From Rhizomys pruinosus (Eukaryota; Chordata; Mammalia; Rodentia; Spalacidae): a DNA stretch of 64,000 nt. Positions 48,735 through 60,654 of this stretch are shown piece by piece (the first letter of the stretch is position 1; each line of letters opens with the position of its first letter). The notes under the pieces are model-generated. The model was not told where the DNA came from. It worked only from the letters and a program-made list of their open reading frames with translations, and did no database searches. A program made the position numbers and the translations under genes. The DNA is taken from NCBI GenBank assembly GCA_009823505.1, contig VZQC01002907.1:1106254-1170253 (forward strand), in the 5' to 3' direction.

Positions 48735-49215
48735 TAGACTGTGAGGTTATAATGTGAATCCCTTAATGAGCCTTAGAATTAACTTACTACTTACTTTCAG
48801 ATGTGGTAATTAATGTATATGGGTGGAAGGCATATATTCATATTTTAGAGTAATATAAAATTAAATGGAAAAATGTGAACTCCTAAACATATATTGGAAT
48901 TAACATACAGTTTATTCCTGGTAATATATGATGTTTATATAAGCATATTCTGGAGCAATACAATAGGGAAGGAACCACAACAACATAAGGACTGGGTCAA
49001 AGAACAGACTAATATAGTTAAATTCTGCCCCAAACAATAAACCTTTGCAGAGAAAACCTGTAAGAAGACTGAGAGAAAGATATAGGGCGTGTATAGCAGA
49101 ATGCATGATCTAGGGTAGGGTAGGGGGAAGAGAAAGGGGAATATGTCTAAATTGAACTGAAAAATTATGTCTGAAATACCAAAAACATCAATAAAAGTAT
49201 TATAAAAAAGAAAAC
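48735..49215 (+). mobile_element. L1 3'UTR fragment
   Basis: Sense-oriented L1 3'UTR only: 'tcatattttagagtaatataaaat', 'actgagagaaagatatagg', polypurine tract (49110-49140) and tail 'catcaataaaagtattataaaa'. No ORF2. Confidence 0.8.
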
Positions 49216-50839
49216 ATAAAGTATTACTATCAATTCGAGTTTAAATTTTAATTCCTAAAATACTACACAATAACCAAGAAAGCTCTGCATTAACCTGAAG
49301 TTCCTCTCCTCACACAGGGTAATCACACTAAACTTTCCTCAGCAAAAGCTTATGCAACCTAAACATTAAGAAAAGACAGGAACAGCTATCAAAATGAAGA
49401 ACAAAAATCCCTTTTCCGTTAATAGTAAGGCCAAATTGAATTCATTAAAAAGCAAAAGTGCATATTTCGACATGTAACTTTTTACAGTTCTTTTAAAAAT
49501 ATTTATCCTTCTGTAAGTTTTCATATGAATAATCTGTCAAATGAACATTCAAATGAAATAAAAGATGTTCAGCTATTTTGCACACTTTCAATACAAGTTC
49601 TCAGCAGAGACAGGCTGATCTCTGGGAGACTATAGGAAGGTTAGAAAAATGGAAGATAACTTCGAATAAGATATTTTAGGAAGTGTGTCATTGGAATCAC
49701 AAATATTTTCTTTTTTTTCACAAACATTTTCAATATTGAAGAGTAGTTTTTCCTTAAGCTCTGGAATCTTCATGGTCCCTAAGAAAGCCTGTATTTTGTC
49801 ACTAAAATGACTGATACAGATTAATTTTTACCTAATATGCTGTGGCACAGGAATTTATTATTAAGAATGAATTTTCATGCTTTATACTAAAGCCACACTT
49901 TAACATTTATAATTCCAGAGATATTTGTGCTTTTGACATGGATGCATAAAAATTTAATATTTTCTATTATATTGTAAACGCATAAAAGAAAAAAATTTGA
50001 ATAATAAGGCAATTGAAAATAATAGTTATGAAACAAAAATAAACCATATGAAACTCAGGCATAATTTTATCCAGAGTGTGTATGTCTGCTTGTATCACAA
50101 ATTCTTTTGTGCATCACAATTCCTTTTCTATGGCTAGAAATGAATGTTAAAACATAAGAAAATTTAAGAAATCAGAACATGGATATTAAGGAGCCCTCTA
50201 CTTCTGTTTCTTATAAGAAATGGCTGTGGGCTTGTGCTTTGTACAAAAAAAATCACATATTCAAAACTTAAGACAGCATAAAAAGCAAATGTTTTCATAT
50301 ATTCAAGAACTACCATAGGATTGTGTGTTTACCTTTTAAGAACAGAAAGATATAAAATTAATGGTTTGTCTCCAAAATTATAAAAAAGCAGTTACAAACA
50401 TATTGCATTTATAGATCAGAAAAAGAGGAAGGTTAATGCATAGAAAAAATAAACTATAGGAAGCTAAAATAGTTCTTTAAATATAAACCCCTATATTGAA
50501 ACTCAAAATTAAAGAAAAAAAATATAGATGACAAATGTCAGTAAGGAATAGTTACATAGATGAGAAACTCCATTGAGATTGAGGGAATATCAAACATTTA
50601 TTTTCATTATTTTATTGGTTTTCATTATTTTATGGTTTTATGAAAATTAATTTTCTAAACAAAAATTATCTTGAAGGAAGTAAGCAAATATGTTTGAAAA
50701 CAGCTAAACTATTTGCAAATTAGATGGAAATATGTGTATCACACAGAACTGAACTTATAATAAGACATTTCTATAGATCCACCTTGACTTTCAGATGACT
50801 TTACTACTGAATAAAGTAAATATTTTTCCTTTTCTATTG
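49216..50839 (+). other. AT-rich MALRD1 intron, nothing recognised
   Basis: About 1.6 kb of AT-rich sequence without SINEs or L1, the longest such block in the window. No long open frame on either strand. Confidence 0.5.
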
Positions 50840-51600
50840 AATTTTTGAGTTTTTTTCAGAGTGCATTTTGATCATGTTCAGATTCTCTCTTCTCCACTCC
50901 TTCCTTCATTATTTACCTACTTGACTTCATGTTCTCTATTTTTTTTTAGGCCTTTCAATCTAACTTGTCTTTCCAAAGGCCCTGCATTGTAGGTCCATCT
51001 TCTGGAGCCTGGTCAACCTACCTAGAACCAAGCCTTAAAGAAAAATAACTCCCCCTCTCCCAGAAGCCATCATTTACCAAGGCCTGGGGTTTCTTACCTA
51101 CCTACTCTCCTCTGTGTTGGGAATTTCTCTGGCTTGAGCATGTGCATCCTGTCACACTTGCTATGAGTTCATATGAGTTCATATGTACAACTGCCCAGTT
51201 GTCTAGAAAAGGGGTTTCTTTATAGTTGTCCATTAACTTTGGATCTTACATTTATTCTGCTTACTCTTCCAAAATATTTTAAATTGAATGTTTGTGATTT
51301 TTCATAGAATATTTTGATGATATTTAGATCCTCTCCATATACACACCTCTTCCCACTGCCCCCCACCAACTCTAATGGGTATATATANATATATATAATA
51401 TATATCATATGATATATTATATATATGATATGATATATGATACAGCCTATAGAGTCTGATTTGTGCCTCTAAATGTTCAGTGTTGGTCCACCCACTGGGC
51501 TTACCCATCCCTGCAAGATACCACCTTGCCCTCTCCCAGTAGCTATCAATTCCCAAAAGTTCCTTAGATGGGATTGAGATTTCTTACCCACCTCCCCACG
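50840..51600 (-). mobile_element. Lx-type L1 3'UTR pieces around an AT microsatellite
   Basis: CT-rich 3'UTR text ('aaataactccccctctcccagaagcc', 'ccaccttgccctctcccagtagc') occurs twice, at 51040-51090 and 51520-51560, suggesting two adjacent fragments separated by the (AT)n region. Confidence 0.55.
51380..51440. repeat. AT-rich microsatellite with one ambiguous base
   Basis: Alternating AT with interruptions; position 51388 is reported as N. Confidence 0.95.
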
Positions 51601-51604
51601 ACTA

Positions 51605-51800
51605 TGCTGGGATTATTAAAAAACAATCAGAAAGAACACAAATAAGTGACTTAATGTTACAACTCAAGAATTTGAAAATGTAAGAACAAATGAAAGCCAA
51701 ATCCAGCAGACAAGAAGAAATAACAGAAATCAGAGAAGAAATGAATGAAAAGAAACAACAAAGCAATACAGAGAATCAACCAATCTAAGAGACAAAATAT
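51605..51800 (+). mobile_element. Small sense L1 ORF2 fragment
   Basis: Matches the region after the endonuclease domain: 'cagaaagaacacaaataagtga' and 'gacaagaagaaataacagaaatcagag', corresponding to about 56520-56640 of the intact L1. Confidence 0.7.
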
Positions 51801-51809
51801 ACTTTGATC

Positions 51810-53645
51810 AGATTAAGACCGTCTTCCCCTTCTCCTCTCTTACCATACTATCCCCACTTCATGTCTTCTATTATTGTCTTTTTTCAAGGCCTACTGGGTG
51901 TAACTTATCTGTGTTCCCAAATGTACTTGGATATGAGCCTATCGCTTGGAATCTGATCAAACTACTAGGCATCACAGCATTAAAGAAAATGACTCTCCTC
52001 CCAGCATCTATCGATTGCCAATAGTTCCTCAGCTAGTGCCAGGGCTCCTTTTCTACTTCCCCCATTCATCCTGGGCTTCTGTCTGGCTTGAGTTTGCTCA
52101 AGTATTATGCATGCTGTTGTGAAGTGCTGTGGGTTCATATGTGCAACCACCCTGTGGTGTCCGGACAATGCAGGTTCCTTGTTTTCATCTACCACCTCTG
52201 GGTCTTTCAGTCTTTCCTCGCTCACTTCCAACACGATCCTTGAGCCTTTAGAGGAGAGGGTACAATATAGATGTCTCATTTAAGGGTGATAACTCCCCAG
52301 TCTCTTATGCTCTACATGTTACATGTTGTGTGTCTCCATGTTAATTGTCATCAGCTGCAAGAATCTTCTCTGATGATACTTAAGAGATCTACTGATCCAT
52401 CTTGTGGTACTCAACAGTTCCAGGGCAAGCACAGAGCATATCTTTCTTTTTCTTGGGAGCAGAAAAAAAAATTCCATTGTGTAAATATATCTTACTTACA
52501 TTATCTATTTTTTTGTTGATTGATATCCAGTTGGTGTTCTTTTCCATTTCCTTGCTTTTGGGAATAGAGCAGCAATGAATATGGATAAGCAGGTTTCTCT
52601 GTAATAAGATATGAAGCCTTTGTTGCGTATGCCCAACAGTTATGGCTGGATCATATGGGAGATCAATATCTCGACTTTTAAGGAATCTCCATAATGATTT
52701 CCATAGTGGCTGTACCAGTTTGTATTCCTACAAGCACTGAATAAGTTCCCTCTGCCCCACAGCCTCGCCCACATTTATCCTTGTTTGTGTTTTAAATCTG
52801 AGTCATTCTGACTTAAGATGAAATCTCTTTTAAAATATTTTATTATTTTTGTTTTATGTGTACAAGCATATTTTCTGCATGCATATAAGTGCATCTGTGC
52901 CCTGCAGTTCCCATGGAGGTCCTATGAGGGCATTGGATCCCCTGGAACTTGAGTTAAAGATGGTTGTTAGCCACCATATGGGTGCTAGAAATCAAACCCA
53001 GGTTCTCTGCAAGAGTACCCAGTGCTTGTAACCAAGGAGCCATCTCTCTAGCTCCAAAAGATTAAAACATAAAGTCATTTTAATTTATTATTTTGCTGGT
53101 GGCTAAAGATGTTGAACATTTAAAAAAATTTCACAGCCATTATGTTTCATTTTGGGCAATTCTCTGTTTAGTTTCTTCCCCCAATTTTTAACTGGGTTGT
53201 TTGTTCTTTGATATTTAAGCTTGTTTTTAGTTGATTTTATATTGTAGAAACAAATCCTGTCAGACAGGTGGTGAAGACATTTTTCCATCCCATGGGTTGC
53301 CTCTTCTCTAGAATGGTGGTGTCCTTTGCATAGAGAGGCTTTTTTAGTTTTATGAGGTCCCATTGTCAGTTGTTGGACTAATGGCTGCACCTTCAAAATC
53401 CTGTTCAGAAAGTCCTTGCCTGTGCTTATAGGTTCCAGTGTATTCCCTGCTTTCTTCTTTATCAGATTCAGGTTATCAGATCTTATGTTGAAGTCCTTGA
53501 TCTATTTAGAGCTGAATTTTTTGCATGGTGAGTGACAGGGATCTAATTTTATCCTTTAATATGCAACTATCCAGTTCGACCAGCACCATTCATCAAACAT
53601 ACTCTTTTTCTATTGTGTATTTTTTACCTGTTTGTCAAAAATCAG
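51810..53645 (-). mobile_element. Old antisense L1 (Lx-like), 5' truncated
   Basis: Long CT-rich 3'UTR at 51810-52450, then decayed ORF2 C-terminal sequence (complement of 'aacaacattatctatttttt' region near 52500, 'gtatgcccaacagttatggctgg' near 52630, 'accatttgt'-type text to 53640). Interrupted by a B2 at 52835-53055. Confidence 0.75.
52835..53055 (-). mobile_element. B2 SINE (older copy) inside an Lx L1
   Basis: Complement of B2 head 'aaggagccatctctctagctcc' at the right end; short-form body; T-rich left end. Confidence 0.85.
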
Positions 53646-54009
53646 GTACCTGTAAGTGTGTGGACTTAAACTAGTCAACTTTTAAGAATTAAACCACTCC
53701 AGTTTACATGAACTCTAATGACAGAGAAAAAAGAATTCTTATGAACTCATTTACTCATTACTTCAAAGGTCCATTCCAATTCCTTATTTCTTCTAGCTAG
53801 GCTCTAGCTCTCAAAGATACCACAATGCCCATCTGGGAAACAACCATTCAAAACAAGAGCCTATGCAAGGTGTTTTACAATTAAACTATGACAATTTTAT
53901 CAAAACATAAAATATTTGTGAGTATATAATAATAATTAAAACTGGAAAATACCACTGATAAGAATTAGTTAAGAAACAGTTGTGAAATCATCCTTCCATC
54001 ATAATGCTT
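53646..54009 (+). other. MALRD1 intron, insertion site flank of the intact L1
   Basis: AT-rich unique sequence ending at the target-site duplication of the next element. Confidence 0.5.
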
Positions 54010-54026
54010 AGAGATAACAGTACTGA
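54010..54026. repeat. Target-site duplication, left copy
   Basis: agagataacagtactga, repeated without mismatch at 59737-59753. Confidence 0.97.
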
Positions 54027-54427
54027 TTTGAGATTTCCTGAGCCCAGCGGCAGGAAGAGGGGAAGATAGGTAGGAACTGGGTGCCTTGGCGAGCTGATTG
54101 CTGATCATTTGGTCCTGCTGTCTTTGGTTTGATTGGCCTTTGTGGCTATGAGGTTGGAGTTATCCTCCCAGCTGGGATTAAAGGTGTGGTGTTTGGCTTG
54201 ATTAGATCTAGTGGCTGTGGGGGCGGAGTTATCCTCCCAGCCGGTATTAAAGGCACACTTGTGTGACTCTTGAGATTTGAGATCTCCTGAGCCCAGCGGC
54301 AGGCCCCCCCCCCCCCCGCCAACTGAGATTACGAAGAAGGATCTGAAGGAGGCAAGCAAAGCACGCCTTCAACACAGTGAAGAGGCATTCAGGACTCACA
54401 TTGGAATACAGGCAAGGAGAAGCCCAT
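54027..54427 (+). promoter_or_regulatory. L1 5'UTR promoter with tandem monomer structure
   Basis: A 25-bp block containing tcctgagcccagcggcagg occurs at 54030-54054 and again at 54279-54303, a period of 249 bp, so the element has one full monomer and the start of another. Inside the first monomer a 69-bp unit containing ggagttatcctcccag is repeated (54156 and 54225). A run of 14 C follows the second block (54304-54317). Rodent L1s often use tandem monomers as internal Pol II promoters; that this one does so is an inference from the layout. Confidence 0.75.
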
Positions 54428-55546
54428 ATGCCAGGATCACGAAGAAGAGACTACACTGGAAAGGTGCAGGATAATCCCACGCCAAGCTTTACCAACCCTA
54501 TGGATGACTCCTGCAGTGGGATCCCCCCGGGGATGCCCCAGGACACAGACATCAGAAACACAATTGGGAACATACTTAAAGAACTACAAGATCATAAAGA
54601 ACAAATTAAAGAACTAAGAAAAGAGAATGAGGACCGAGAGAGAGAGAATGACAAGCTCCGGAAGGAAGTAGAAACACTGAAAAGATCCCATGCTGAAAAA
54701 GAAAAAGAAACCAACCAGCAAACAAAAGAGCTACAAAAAGAGATCGAGAAGCTCCAAAAAGAAATAGAAACACTAAAGAAATCAGAAGAGGAAATGAAAA
54801 AGGAAATCAAACACTCATCCATTCAAGAGGAAAGGAATGAAAAAAGCCTCAGAAGCAGAATGGAGGAAGCAGAACAAAGAATATCAGACCTGGAGGACAA
54901 CACAGAACAACTAAAAACCTCAAGGAAAGATTATGAAAAATTTAAAAATACACAAAAATGGAACAACCAGGAGCTGTGGGACACTATGAAAAGATCAAAC
55001 CTCCGCATCATAGGAATAGAGGAAGGAGAAGAATCCCAAGAGAAAGGTATTGATCAGATCTTCAACAGAATAATAGATGAAAACTTCCCCAAACTAAAAA
55101 AGGACAAACCAATACCAATACAAGAAGCACATAGAACTCCAAACAGACAAGATCAGAAAAGAAATTCTCCACGCCACATCATAGTTAAAATGCTGGACAC
55201 CCAAAACAAAGAGAAAATTCTTAAAGCGACAAGAGAAAAACAACAAGTGACCTATAAGGGGAAACCTATCAGAATAACAACGGACTTCTCACAGCAAACG
55301 ATGAAGGCAAGAAGAACCTGGAGCAAAGCATTCCCAGTGTTGAGGGACAATGGATGCCAGCCCAGGTTACTATACCCAGCAAAAATGTCAATCATAGTGG
55401 AAGGAGAGAGGAAAATCTTCCATGACATAAACAACTTGAAAGAATACATGTCCGGAAAACCAACCCTTCAGAGAATACTTGAAGCAATCCAAAGAACAGA
55501 AGAAAGGAGCAACCAACCCCAGGCAACTAGAAGGAGAAATCAATAA
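54428..55546 (+). CDS. L1 ORF1 protein (RNA-binding chaperone)
   Basis: ORF1p is a trimeric RNA-binding protein that coats L1 RNA and helps target-primed reverse transcription. The frame is open from an ATG at 54377 (389 codons), but I prefer the ATG at 54428 (372 codons), because MPGSRRRDYTG has the basic N-terminus usual for rodent ORF1p and the length fits the family. Numbered from 54377: coiled coil with heptads at about 60-185 (KELQDHKEQIKELRKE and following), RRM at about 205-295 (NLRIIGIEEGEE, PRHIIVKML), and C-terminal domain at about 298-375 (FSQQTMKARRTW, YPAKMSI). It ends RRRNQ-stop. No frameshift or premature stop. Confidence 0.95.
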   Translation: MPGSRRRDYTGKVQDNPTPSFTNPMDDSCSGIPPGMPQDTDIRNTIGNILKELQDHKEQIKELRKENEDRERENDKLRKEVETLKRSHAEKEKETNQQTKELQKEIEKLQKEIETLKKSEEEMKKEIKHSSIQEERNEKSLRSRMEEAEQRISDLEDNTEQLKTSRKDYEKFKNTQKWNNQELWDTMKRSNLRIIGIEEGEESQEKGIDQIFNRIIDENFPKLKKDKPIPIQEAHRTPNRQDQKRNSPRHIIVKMLDTQNKEKILKATREKQQVTYKGKPIRITTDFSQQTMKARRTWSKAFPVLRDNGCQPRLLYPAKMSIIVEGERKIFHDINNLKEYMSGKPTLQRILEAIQRTEERSNQPQATRRRNQ

Positions 55547-55587
55547 AAGCATAACTGCAGAAGTAGAAACCTAAATCAAAACCGCAG

Positions 55588-58500
55588 ATGGATAATAAGG
55601 CAAAAGGAAGCAACACAAACCTATCAGTCATAACCTTAAATATTAATGGACTAAATTCCCCAATCAAAAGACATAGACTGGGAGACTGGATTAGGAAACA
55701 GAATCCATCGATATGCTGTCTGCAAGAAACACATCTTACCTTCAAGGACAGGCACCACCTTAAAGTGAAGGGATGGAAAAAAATATTCCAAGCAAATGGT
55801 ACCAAAAAGAAAGCAGGTGTTGCTATTTTAATATCGGATAAAATAGACTTCAAAGTAAAAGAAATCAGAAGAGACAAAGAAGGCCATTACATTTTCATCA
55901 AAGGAACAATCCACCAAGAAGATTTCACAATTATGAATATATATGCCCCAAATTCTGGTGCACCAAACTTTATAAAGACAATTCTCCAGGACCACAAGTC
56001 ACAGACTAACCCCAGCACACTCATAGTGGGAGATTTCAATACCCCACTGAGTCCTTTGGATAGGTCAACAGGACAAAAAATAAACAGAGAGACATCTGAA
56101 CTGAACGATATGATACACCAAATGGACCTCATAGACCTCTACCGAACATTCCATCCTAATACCAGAGAATACACTTTCTACTCAGCACCCCACGGAACAT
56201 TCTCCAAAATCGACCACATCCTGGGACACAGAAGAAACCTCTACAAATACAAAAAGATTGAAATAATTTCATGCATCCTGTCAGACCACAGTGCAATGAA
56301 GCTCAACATCAACACCAGGACAAGCCCTCCTGCCTACAAGAACACATGGAGACTAAACAACACACTCTTGAATAATGAATGGGTCAAGGAAGAGATAAAG
56401 AAAGAAATAAAAACATTCCTGGAACTGAATGACAATGACAATACAACACAACAAAACTTATGGGATACCTTAAAAGCAGTCCTAAGAGGGAAATTTATAG
56501 CCCTGGGTGCCTACATTAGAAAAACAGAAAGAGCACAAGTGAATGATCTAACACTACAGCTAAAAGCACTTGAGAGGCAACAACAGATGAACCCTAAACG
56601 CAACAGACAGGAAGAAATAACAAAAATCAGAGCAGAAATCAATGAAATAGAAACAAAGAAAACAATACAAAAAATCAATGAAGCCAAAAGTTGGTTCTTT
56701 GAAAGAATAAACAAGATAGACAGACCTCTAGCCCAGTTAACAAAAAGAAAGAAGGAACAACTCCAAATCAATACAATCTGTGATGAAAAGGGAAATATCA
56801 CAACGGACAAGGAAAAGATCAAGAAAATTATATGGGAATATTACAAGAACCTATATTCTACCAAGTTTGAAAATCTAGAAGAAATGGATGAATATCTGAA
56901 ATCTTGGGAATCACCAAAGCTTGGCCAAGAGGAGACCAGCAGCTTAAACAGACCCATAACATATGAAGAAATAGAGGATGTAGTAAGAAGCCTCCCAACT
57001 AAAAAAAGCCCAGGCCCAGACGGTTTCACAGCAGAATTCTATAAAACATTTCAAAAAGACCTACAACCATTATTTCTGAAACTGTTTAGAAGTATACAAT
57101 CAGAGGGAATTCTCCCAAATTCCTTCTATGAAGCCAACATCACTCTATTACCAAAACCAGGCAAAGATCCAACTAAAAAGGAGAATTATAGACCCATCTC
57201 CCTCATGAACACAGATGCCAAAATTCTAAACAGAATACTGGCAAATCGCATACAGACCCACATCAAGAAGATCATCCATCATGACCAAGTTGGATTCATA
57301 CCAGAGATGCAGGGATGGTTCAACATACGAAAATCAATAAACATCATCAAACACATAAACGGAATCAAAGACAAAAACCACACCATCATCTCAATTGATG
57401 CTGAAAAAGCCTTTGACAAAATCCAGCATCCCTTCATGCTTAAAGTCCTAGAAGGAATTGGATTGGAGGGATCATTCCTCAATGTAATCAAAGCCATATA
57501 CAGGAAACCCACAGCCAATATCATCCTAAATGGGGAAATGACGGAAACATTCCCTTTAAAGGTAGGAACTCGGCAAGGCTGCCCCCTATCACCACTCCTC
57601 TTCAATATAGTGCTTGAAACACTTGCTAGAGCAATAAGGCAAGAAAAGGATATTAAAGGAGTACTAATTGGAAAAGAGGAAGTCAAACTATCCCTATTTG
57701 CTGATGATATGATTGTTTACTTAAGAGATGCAAAAAACTCCACCAGAAAACTCCTAGAAACGATTAACAGCTTCAGCAAAGTGGCAGGATACAAAATTAA
57801 CCTTAGAAAATCAATGGCCTTTCTTTACACCAAGAACAAGCAACTGGAGAAAGAATTCAAAGAGACCTTCCCACTCACAATAGCCTCAAAAACAATAAGA
57901 TACCTAGGAACAAACCTAACCAAAGACACCAAAGACCTCTACAACAAAAATTTTAAACCCTTAAAGAAAGAAATTGAAGAAGACCTCAGAAGATGGAAAA
58001 ACCTCCCATGCTCATGGATTGGGAAAATTAACATTGTAAAAATGTCCATTTTACCAAAACTCTTGTATAGATTTAATGCAATCCCAATCAAAATCCCCAA
58101 GAGTTTCTTCACAGGCTTGGAAACAAAAGTTCTTAAATTCATTTGGAGAAACAAAAGACCCCGAATAGCCAAATCAATCCTGAGTGAAAAGAGCTACACA
58201 GGAGGGATCTCTATACCAGATTTTAAACTATACTACAGGGCTATAGTCATAAAAACAGCCTGGTACTGGCACAAAAACAGACCTGTTGACCAATGGAACA
58301 AAACCGAAGATCCAAATCTGAGCACATACAATTTCAGCCATCTCATATTTGACAAGGGGGCCAAGAAACCACAATGGAGAAAAGACAGCATCTTCAGCAA
58401 GTGGTGTTGGCAAAACTGGATCACCACTTGTAGAAGAATGAAATTAAACCCCTACCTCTCACCCTGTACAAAAGTCAACTCCAGATGGATTAAAGACCTC

Positions 58501-59421
58501 AACGTGAAACCCCAAACTCTGAAGGTGATAGAAGAAAAAGTTGGCAGCAGACTACAAGACATAGGCGTAGGAAAAGACTTCCTAAATCAGACAGCAGCTG
58601 CACAAGAATTAAGGTCGACAATTGACAAATGGGACCTCATCAAACTCAAAAGCTTCTGTACATCAAAAGAAACAATCAAGGAAGTGAAGAGAAATCCCAC
58701 AGAGTGGGAGGAAACCTTCACTGCAGATACATCTGACAAAGCATTGATTTCCAGAATATATAAACTACTCAAAAAACAAAGAAAAAAGAAAACAAACGAC
58801 CCGCTCAATAGATGGAGCAAAGAACTGAACAGAGACTTCACAAGCGAGGAATTAGAGATGTCTGAGAAACACCTCAAGAACTGCTCAACATCACTAATCA
58901 TTAAGGAAATGCAAATCAAAACCACTTTAAGATATCATCTTACTCCAGTAAGACTGGCTAGGATCAAGAAAACAAATGATACCAAGTGCTGGAGAGGTTG
59001 TGGGGAAAGGGGAACACTCATCCACTGCTGGTGGGAATGTAAACTCGTACAGCCACTATGGAAAGCAGTGTGGAGAACCCTTGGAAGACTTGGAATGAAC
59101 TTGCCACCCGACCCAGCCATACCACTCCTGGGCATGTACCCTCAAGACTTACGCCACCACAGAGATACATGCACGGCCATGTTTATTTCAGCTCTCTTCA
59201 CAATAGCAAAGAGCTGGAACCAACCTAAATGCCCCTCAACTGACGAGTGGATAGAGAAAATGTGGTACATCTACACAATGGAGTTCTATGCAGCAGTAAA
59301 GAAAGACGACATCACGAGCTTTGCAGGAAAATGGCTGGAGCTAGAGGACATCATGCTGAGTGAAGTAACACAGTCCCAGAAAAACAAACGACGAATGGTA
59401 TCCCTCATCTGTGGATGCTAG
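55588..59421 (+). CDS. L1 ORF2 protein (endonuclease and reverse transcriptase)
   Basis: ORF2p nicks target DNA and reverse-transcribes L1 RNA at the nick. The frame is 1277 codons, close to the usual rodent length. The APE-type endonuclease (about 1-240) has its expected active-site residues: N18 (LNINGLN), E47 (QETH), D149/N151 (VGDFNTP), D209 (KIDHI), and D233/H234 (LSDHSAM). The RT (about 480-780) has [32 protein letters not shown] and the catalytic FADD at 704-707. The C-terminal Cys-rich motif is C1134, C1138, H1146, C1151 ([18 protein letters not shown]). ORF2 starts 41 bp after ORF1, so translation is probably by reinitiation as in other L1s. I see no inactivating change; activity itself is untested. 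Confidence 0.97.
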   Translation: MDNKAKGSNTNLSVITLNINGLNSPIKRHRLGDWIRKQNPSICCLQETHLTFKDRHHLKVKGWKKIFQANGTKKKAGVAILISDKIDFKVKEIRRDKEGHYIFIKGTIHQEDFTIMNIYAPNSGAPNFIKTILQDHKSQTNPSTLIVGDFNTPLSPLDRSTGQKINRETSELNDMIHQMDLIDLYRTFHPNTREYTFYSAPHGTFSKIDHILGHRRNLYKYKKIEIISCILSDHSAMKLNINTRTSPPAYKNTWRLNNTLLNNEWVKEEIKKEIKTFLELNDNDNTTQQNLWDTLKAVLRGKFIALGAYIRKTERAQVNDLTLQLKALERQQQMNPKRNRQEEITKIRAEINEIETKKTIQKINEAKSWFFERINKIDRPLAQLTKRKKEQLQINTICDEKGNITTDKEKIKKIIWEYYKNLYSTKFENLEEMDEYLKSWESPKLGQEETSSLNRPITYEEIEDVVRSLPTKKSPGPDGFTAEFYKTFQKDLQPLFLKLFRSIQSEGILPNSFYEANITLLPKPGKDPTKKENYRPISLMNTDAKILNRILANRIQTHIKKIIHHDQVGFIPEMQGWFNIRKSINIIKHINGIKDKNHTIISIDAEKAFDKIQHPFMLKVLEGIGLEGSFLNVIKAIYRKPTANIILNGEMTETFPLKVGTRQGCPLSPLLFNIVLETLARAIRQEKDIKGVLIGKEEVKLSLFADDMIVYLRDAKNSTRKLLETINSFSKVAGYKINLRKSMAFLYTKNKQLEKEFKETFPLTIASKTIRYLGTNLTKDTKDLYNKNFKPLKKEIEEDLRRWKNLPCSWIGKINIVKMSILPKLLYRFNAIPIKIPKSFFTGLETKVLKFIWRNKRPRIAKSILSEKSYTGGISIPDFKLYYRAIVIKTAWYWHKNRPVDQWNKTEDPNLSTYNFSHLIFDKGAKKPQWRKDSIFSKWCWQNWITTCRRMKLNPYLSPCTKVNSRWIKDLNVKPQTLKVIEEKVGSRLQDIGVGKDFLNQTAAAQELRSTIDKWDLIKLKSFCTSKETIKEVKRNPTEWEETFTADTSDKALISRIYKLLKKQRKKKTNDPLNRWSKELNRDFTSEELEMSEKHLKNCSTSLIIKEMQIKTTLRYHLTPVRLARIKKTNDTKCWRGCGERGTLIHCWWECKLVQPLWKAVWRTLGRLGMNLPPDPAIPLLGMYPQDLRHHRDTCTAMFISALFTIAKSWNQPKCPSTDEWIEKMWYIYTMEFYAAVKKDDITSFAGKWLELEDIMLSEVTQSQKNKRRMVSLICGC

Positions 59422-59736
59422 TGCCAATTACCCAGTTGTAAGTATTTCTTGTGTAGGGCCCCCTGAGCTTCTGTACAAAGCAGTTGGACATAATGCATTT
59501 TGGAAACAACAACAACAACAGAAAATACTGCATCAAAGAACTGACTGAAACAGTGAACTTCTGCTCAAAACAGTCAACGTCCCCATGGAAAATATTGAGA
59601 AAGACTAAGAGATGGAAAGCATGTTTGGCAGAATGCACGAGCTCTGACGGGGTGGGGGAATGAGCGGGAACACGGGTCTAGATTTGTTAAAAATAAATAA
59701 ATAAATACAATTAAAAAAAATAAAGGGGGAAAAAAA
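59422..59736 (+). promoter_or_regulatory. L1 3'UTR with polypurine tract and poly(A) region
   Basis: 315 bp after the ORF2 stop, with a CAACAA repeat (59503-59521), a G-rich stretch 'ggggtgggggaatgagcggg' at 59649-59668, and an A-rich end with several AATAAA-like motifs. Confidence 0.9.
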
Positions 59737-59753
59737 AGAGATAACAGTACTGA
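59737..59753. repeat. Target-site duplication, right copy
   Basis: Identical to 54010-54026. Confidence 0.97.
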
Positions 59754-59800
59754 ACACATTAAAGATTTCTTGGAGGGCACATCTCATGTTAAGAATTCTT

Positions 59801-60077
59801 TTATTTTTAAGTACTTTTACTTTATTTTATTTATTTATTTATTTATTTATTTATTTCTGTATGTGTATGAATGTACTGTCTGCATGCAAGTGTGTGCACC
59901 CATGTCGTGCAATGCCTCGGAGGTCAGAAGAGGGTGTTGGATTCCCCTGGAGCTGGAGTTCTCCTGGAACTGGAGTTACAGACGGTTCTCAGCCACCATG
60001 TGGGTGCTGGGGATTGAACCCGGGTCCTCTGCAAGAGCAGTCGGTGCTCTTAACCGCAAGGCCATCTCTCCAGCCCA
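59801..60077 (-). mobile_element. B2 SINE, long form, with target-site duplication
   Basis: Complete B2 with (TTTA)n at its tail end (59822-59856). The 17-bp duplication tcatgttaagaattctt (59784-59800) matches tcatgttaggaattctt (60078-60094) with one difference. Confidence 0.94.
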
Positions 60078-60094
60078 TCATGTTAGGAATTCTT

Positions 60095-60218
60095 ACCACA
60101 ACTGGAAAAAAGGGAGAATATTATTAGGGAAAACAAACTAATGTGTTGAATGTTCAACAATCTACTTTAATATGTTCAACAATCTATTTTAATAGTCACA
60201 ACTCTATTTGCTTAAAAC
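60095..60218 (+). other. Short intron segment with a local direct repeat
   Basis: A unit containing 'tgttcaacaatctattttaat' (with one change) is repeated at about 60153 and 60172. Otherwise nothing. Confidence 0.6.
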
Positions 60219-60229
60219 TGAAGTGTTAA

Positions 60230-60372
60230 CTGGGCATGGTAGCACACATTTTTAATCCCAGCACTCAGGAGGCAGAGGCAAGCTGATCTCTGTGAGGTCA
60301 AGGACAGACAGCGTGGTCTACAGAGCAAGTTCCAGGACAGCTGGAGCTATAGGGTGACCATGTCTCAAAAAA
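60230..60372 (+). mobile_element. B1 SINE with target-site duplication
   Basis: B1 from 'tgggcatggtagcacac' to 'ccatgtctcaaaaaa'; an 11-bp duplication tgaagtgttaa at 60219-60229 and 60373-60383. Confidence 0.93.
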
Positions 60373-60383
60373 TGAAGTGTTAA

Positions 60384-60654
60384 TGAAATGATAAAGTGTA
60401 ACTTCATGGGATGTGCAAAAAAATCATGAAAATGCAGAGAAATCCATCTTACACCTGCTGAGACAATGGACTGAGATGGCATCTTCACGTCCCTGATGAT
60501 CCTGCTAAAGTTAGCATAACCTCCATCTCATCAAGGGATTTATCAGACAAATCTTGATTCAGGTTCTGCAGATTGCTTGTGCTTACCAAGTATGTTGAAG
60601 TAAAGAAAGAAAAGTAATGATGAACAATATTTATAGATTAAGAGATTTGAGAGT
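60384..60654 (+). other. MALRD1 intron, nothing recognised
   Basis: No recognised repeat or exon. Confidence 0.4.

Larger units (their letters stand above)
54027..59736 (+). mobile_element. Full-length L1 retrotransposon, apparently intact
   Basis: A 5.7-kb element in the sense orientation of MALRD1. It has a 5'UTR with a repeated promoter (54027-54427), ORF1 (54428-55546), a 41-bp spacer, ORF2 (55588-59421), a short 3'UTR with a G-rich polypurine stretch (about 59648-59670) and an A-rich tail with AATAAA motifs (59688-59736). A perfect 17-bp duplication bounds it exactly. Both ORFs are open with the expected catalytic residues, so it is a candidate for an active or recently active copy. Its insertion site resembles the usual A/T-rich endonuclease target. 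Confidence 0.97.

Noticed and set aside
59605..59780. Minus-strand frames near the L1 3' end
   Set aside because: They are antisense to the L1 3'UTR and tail.
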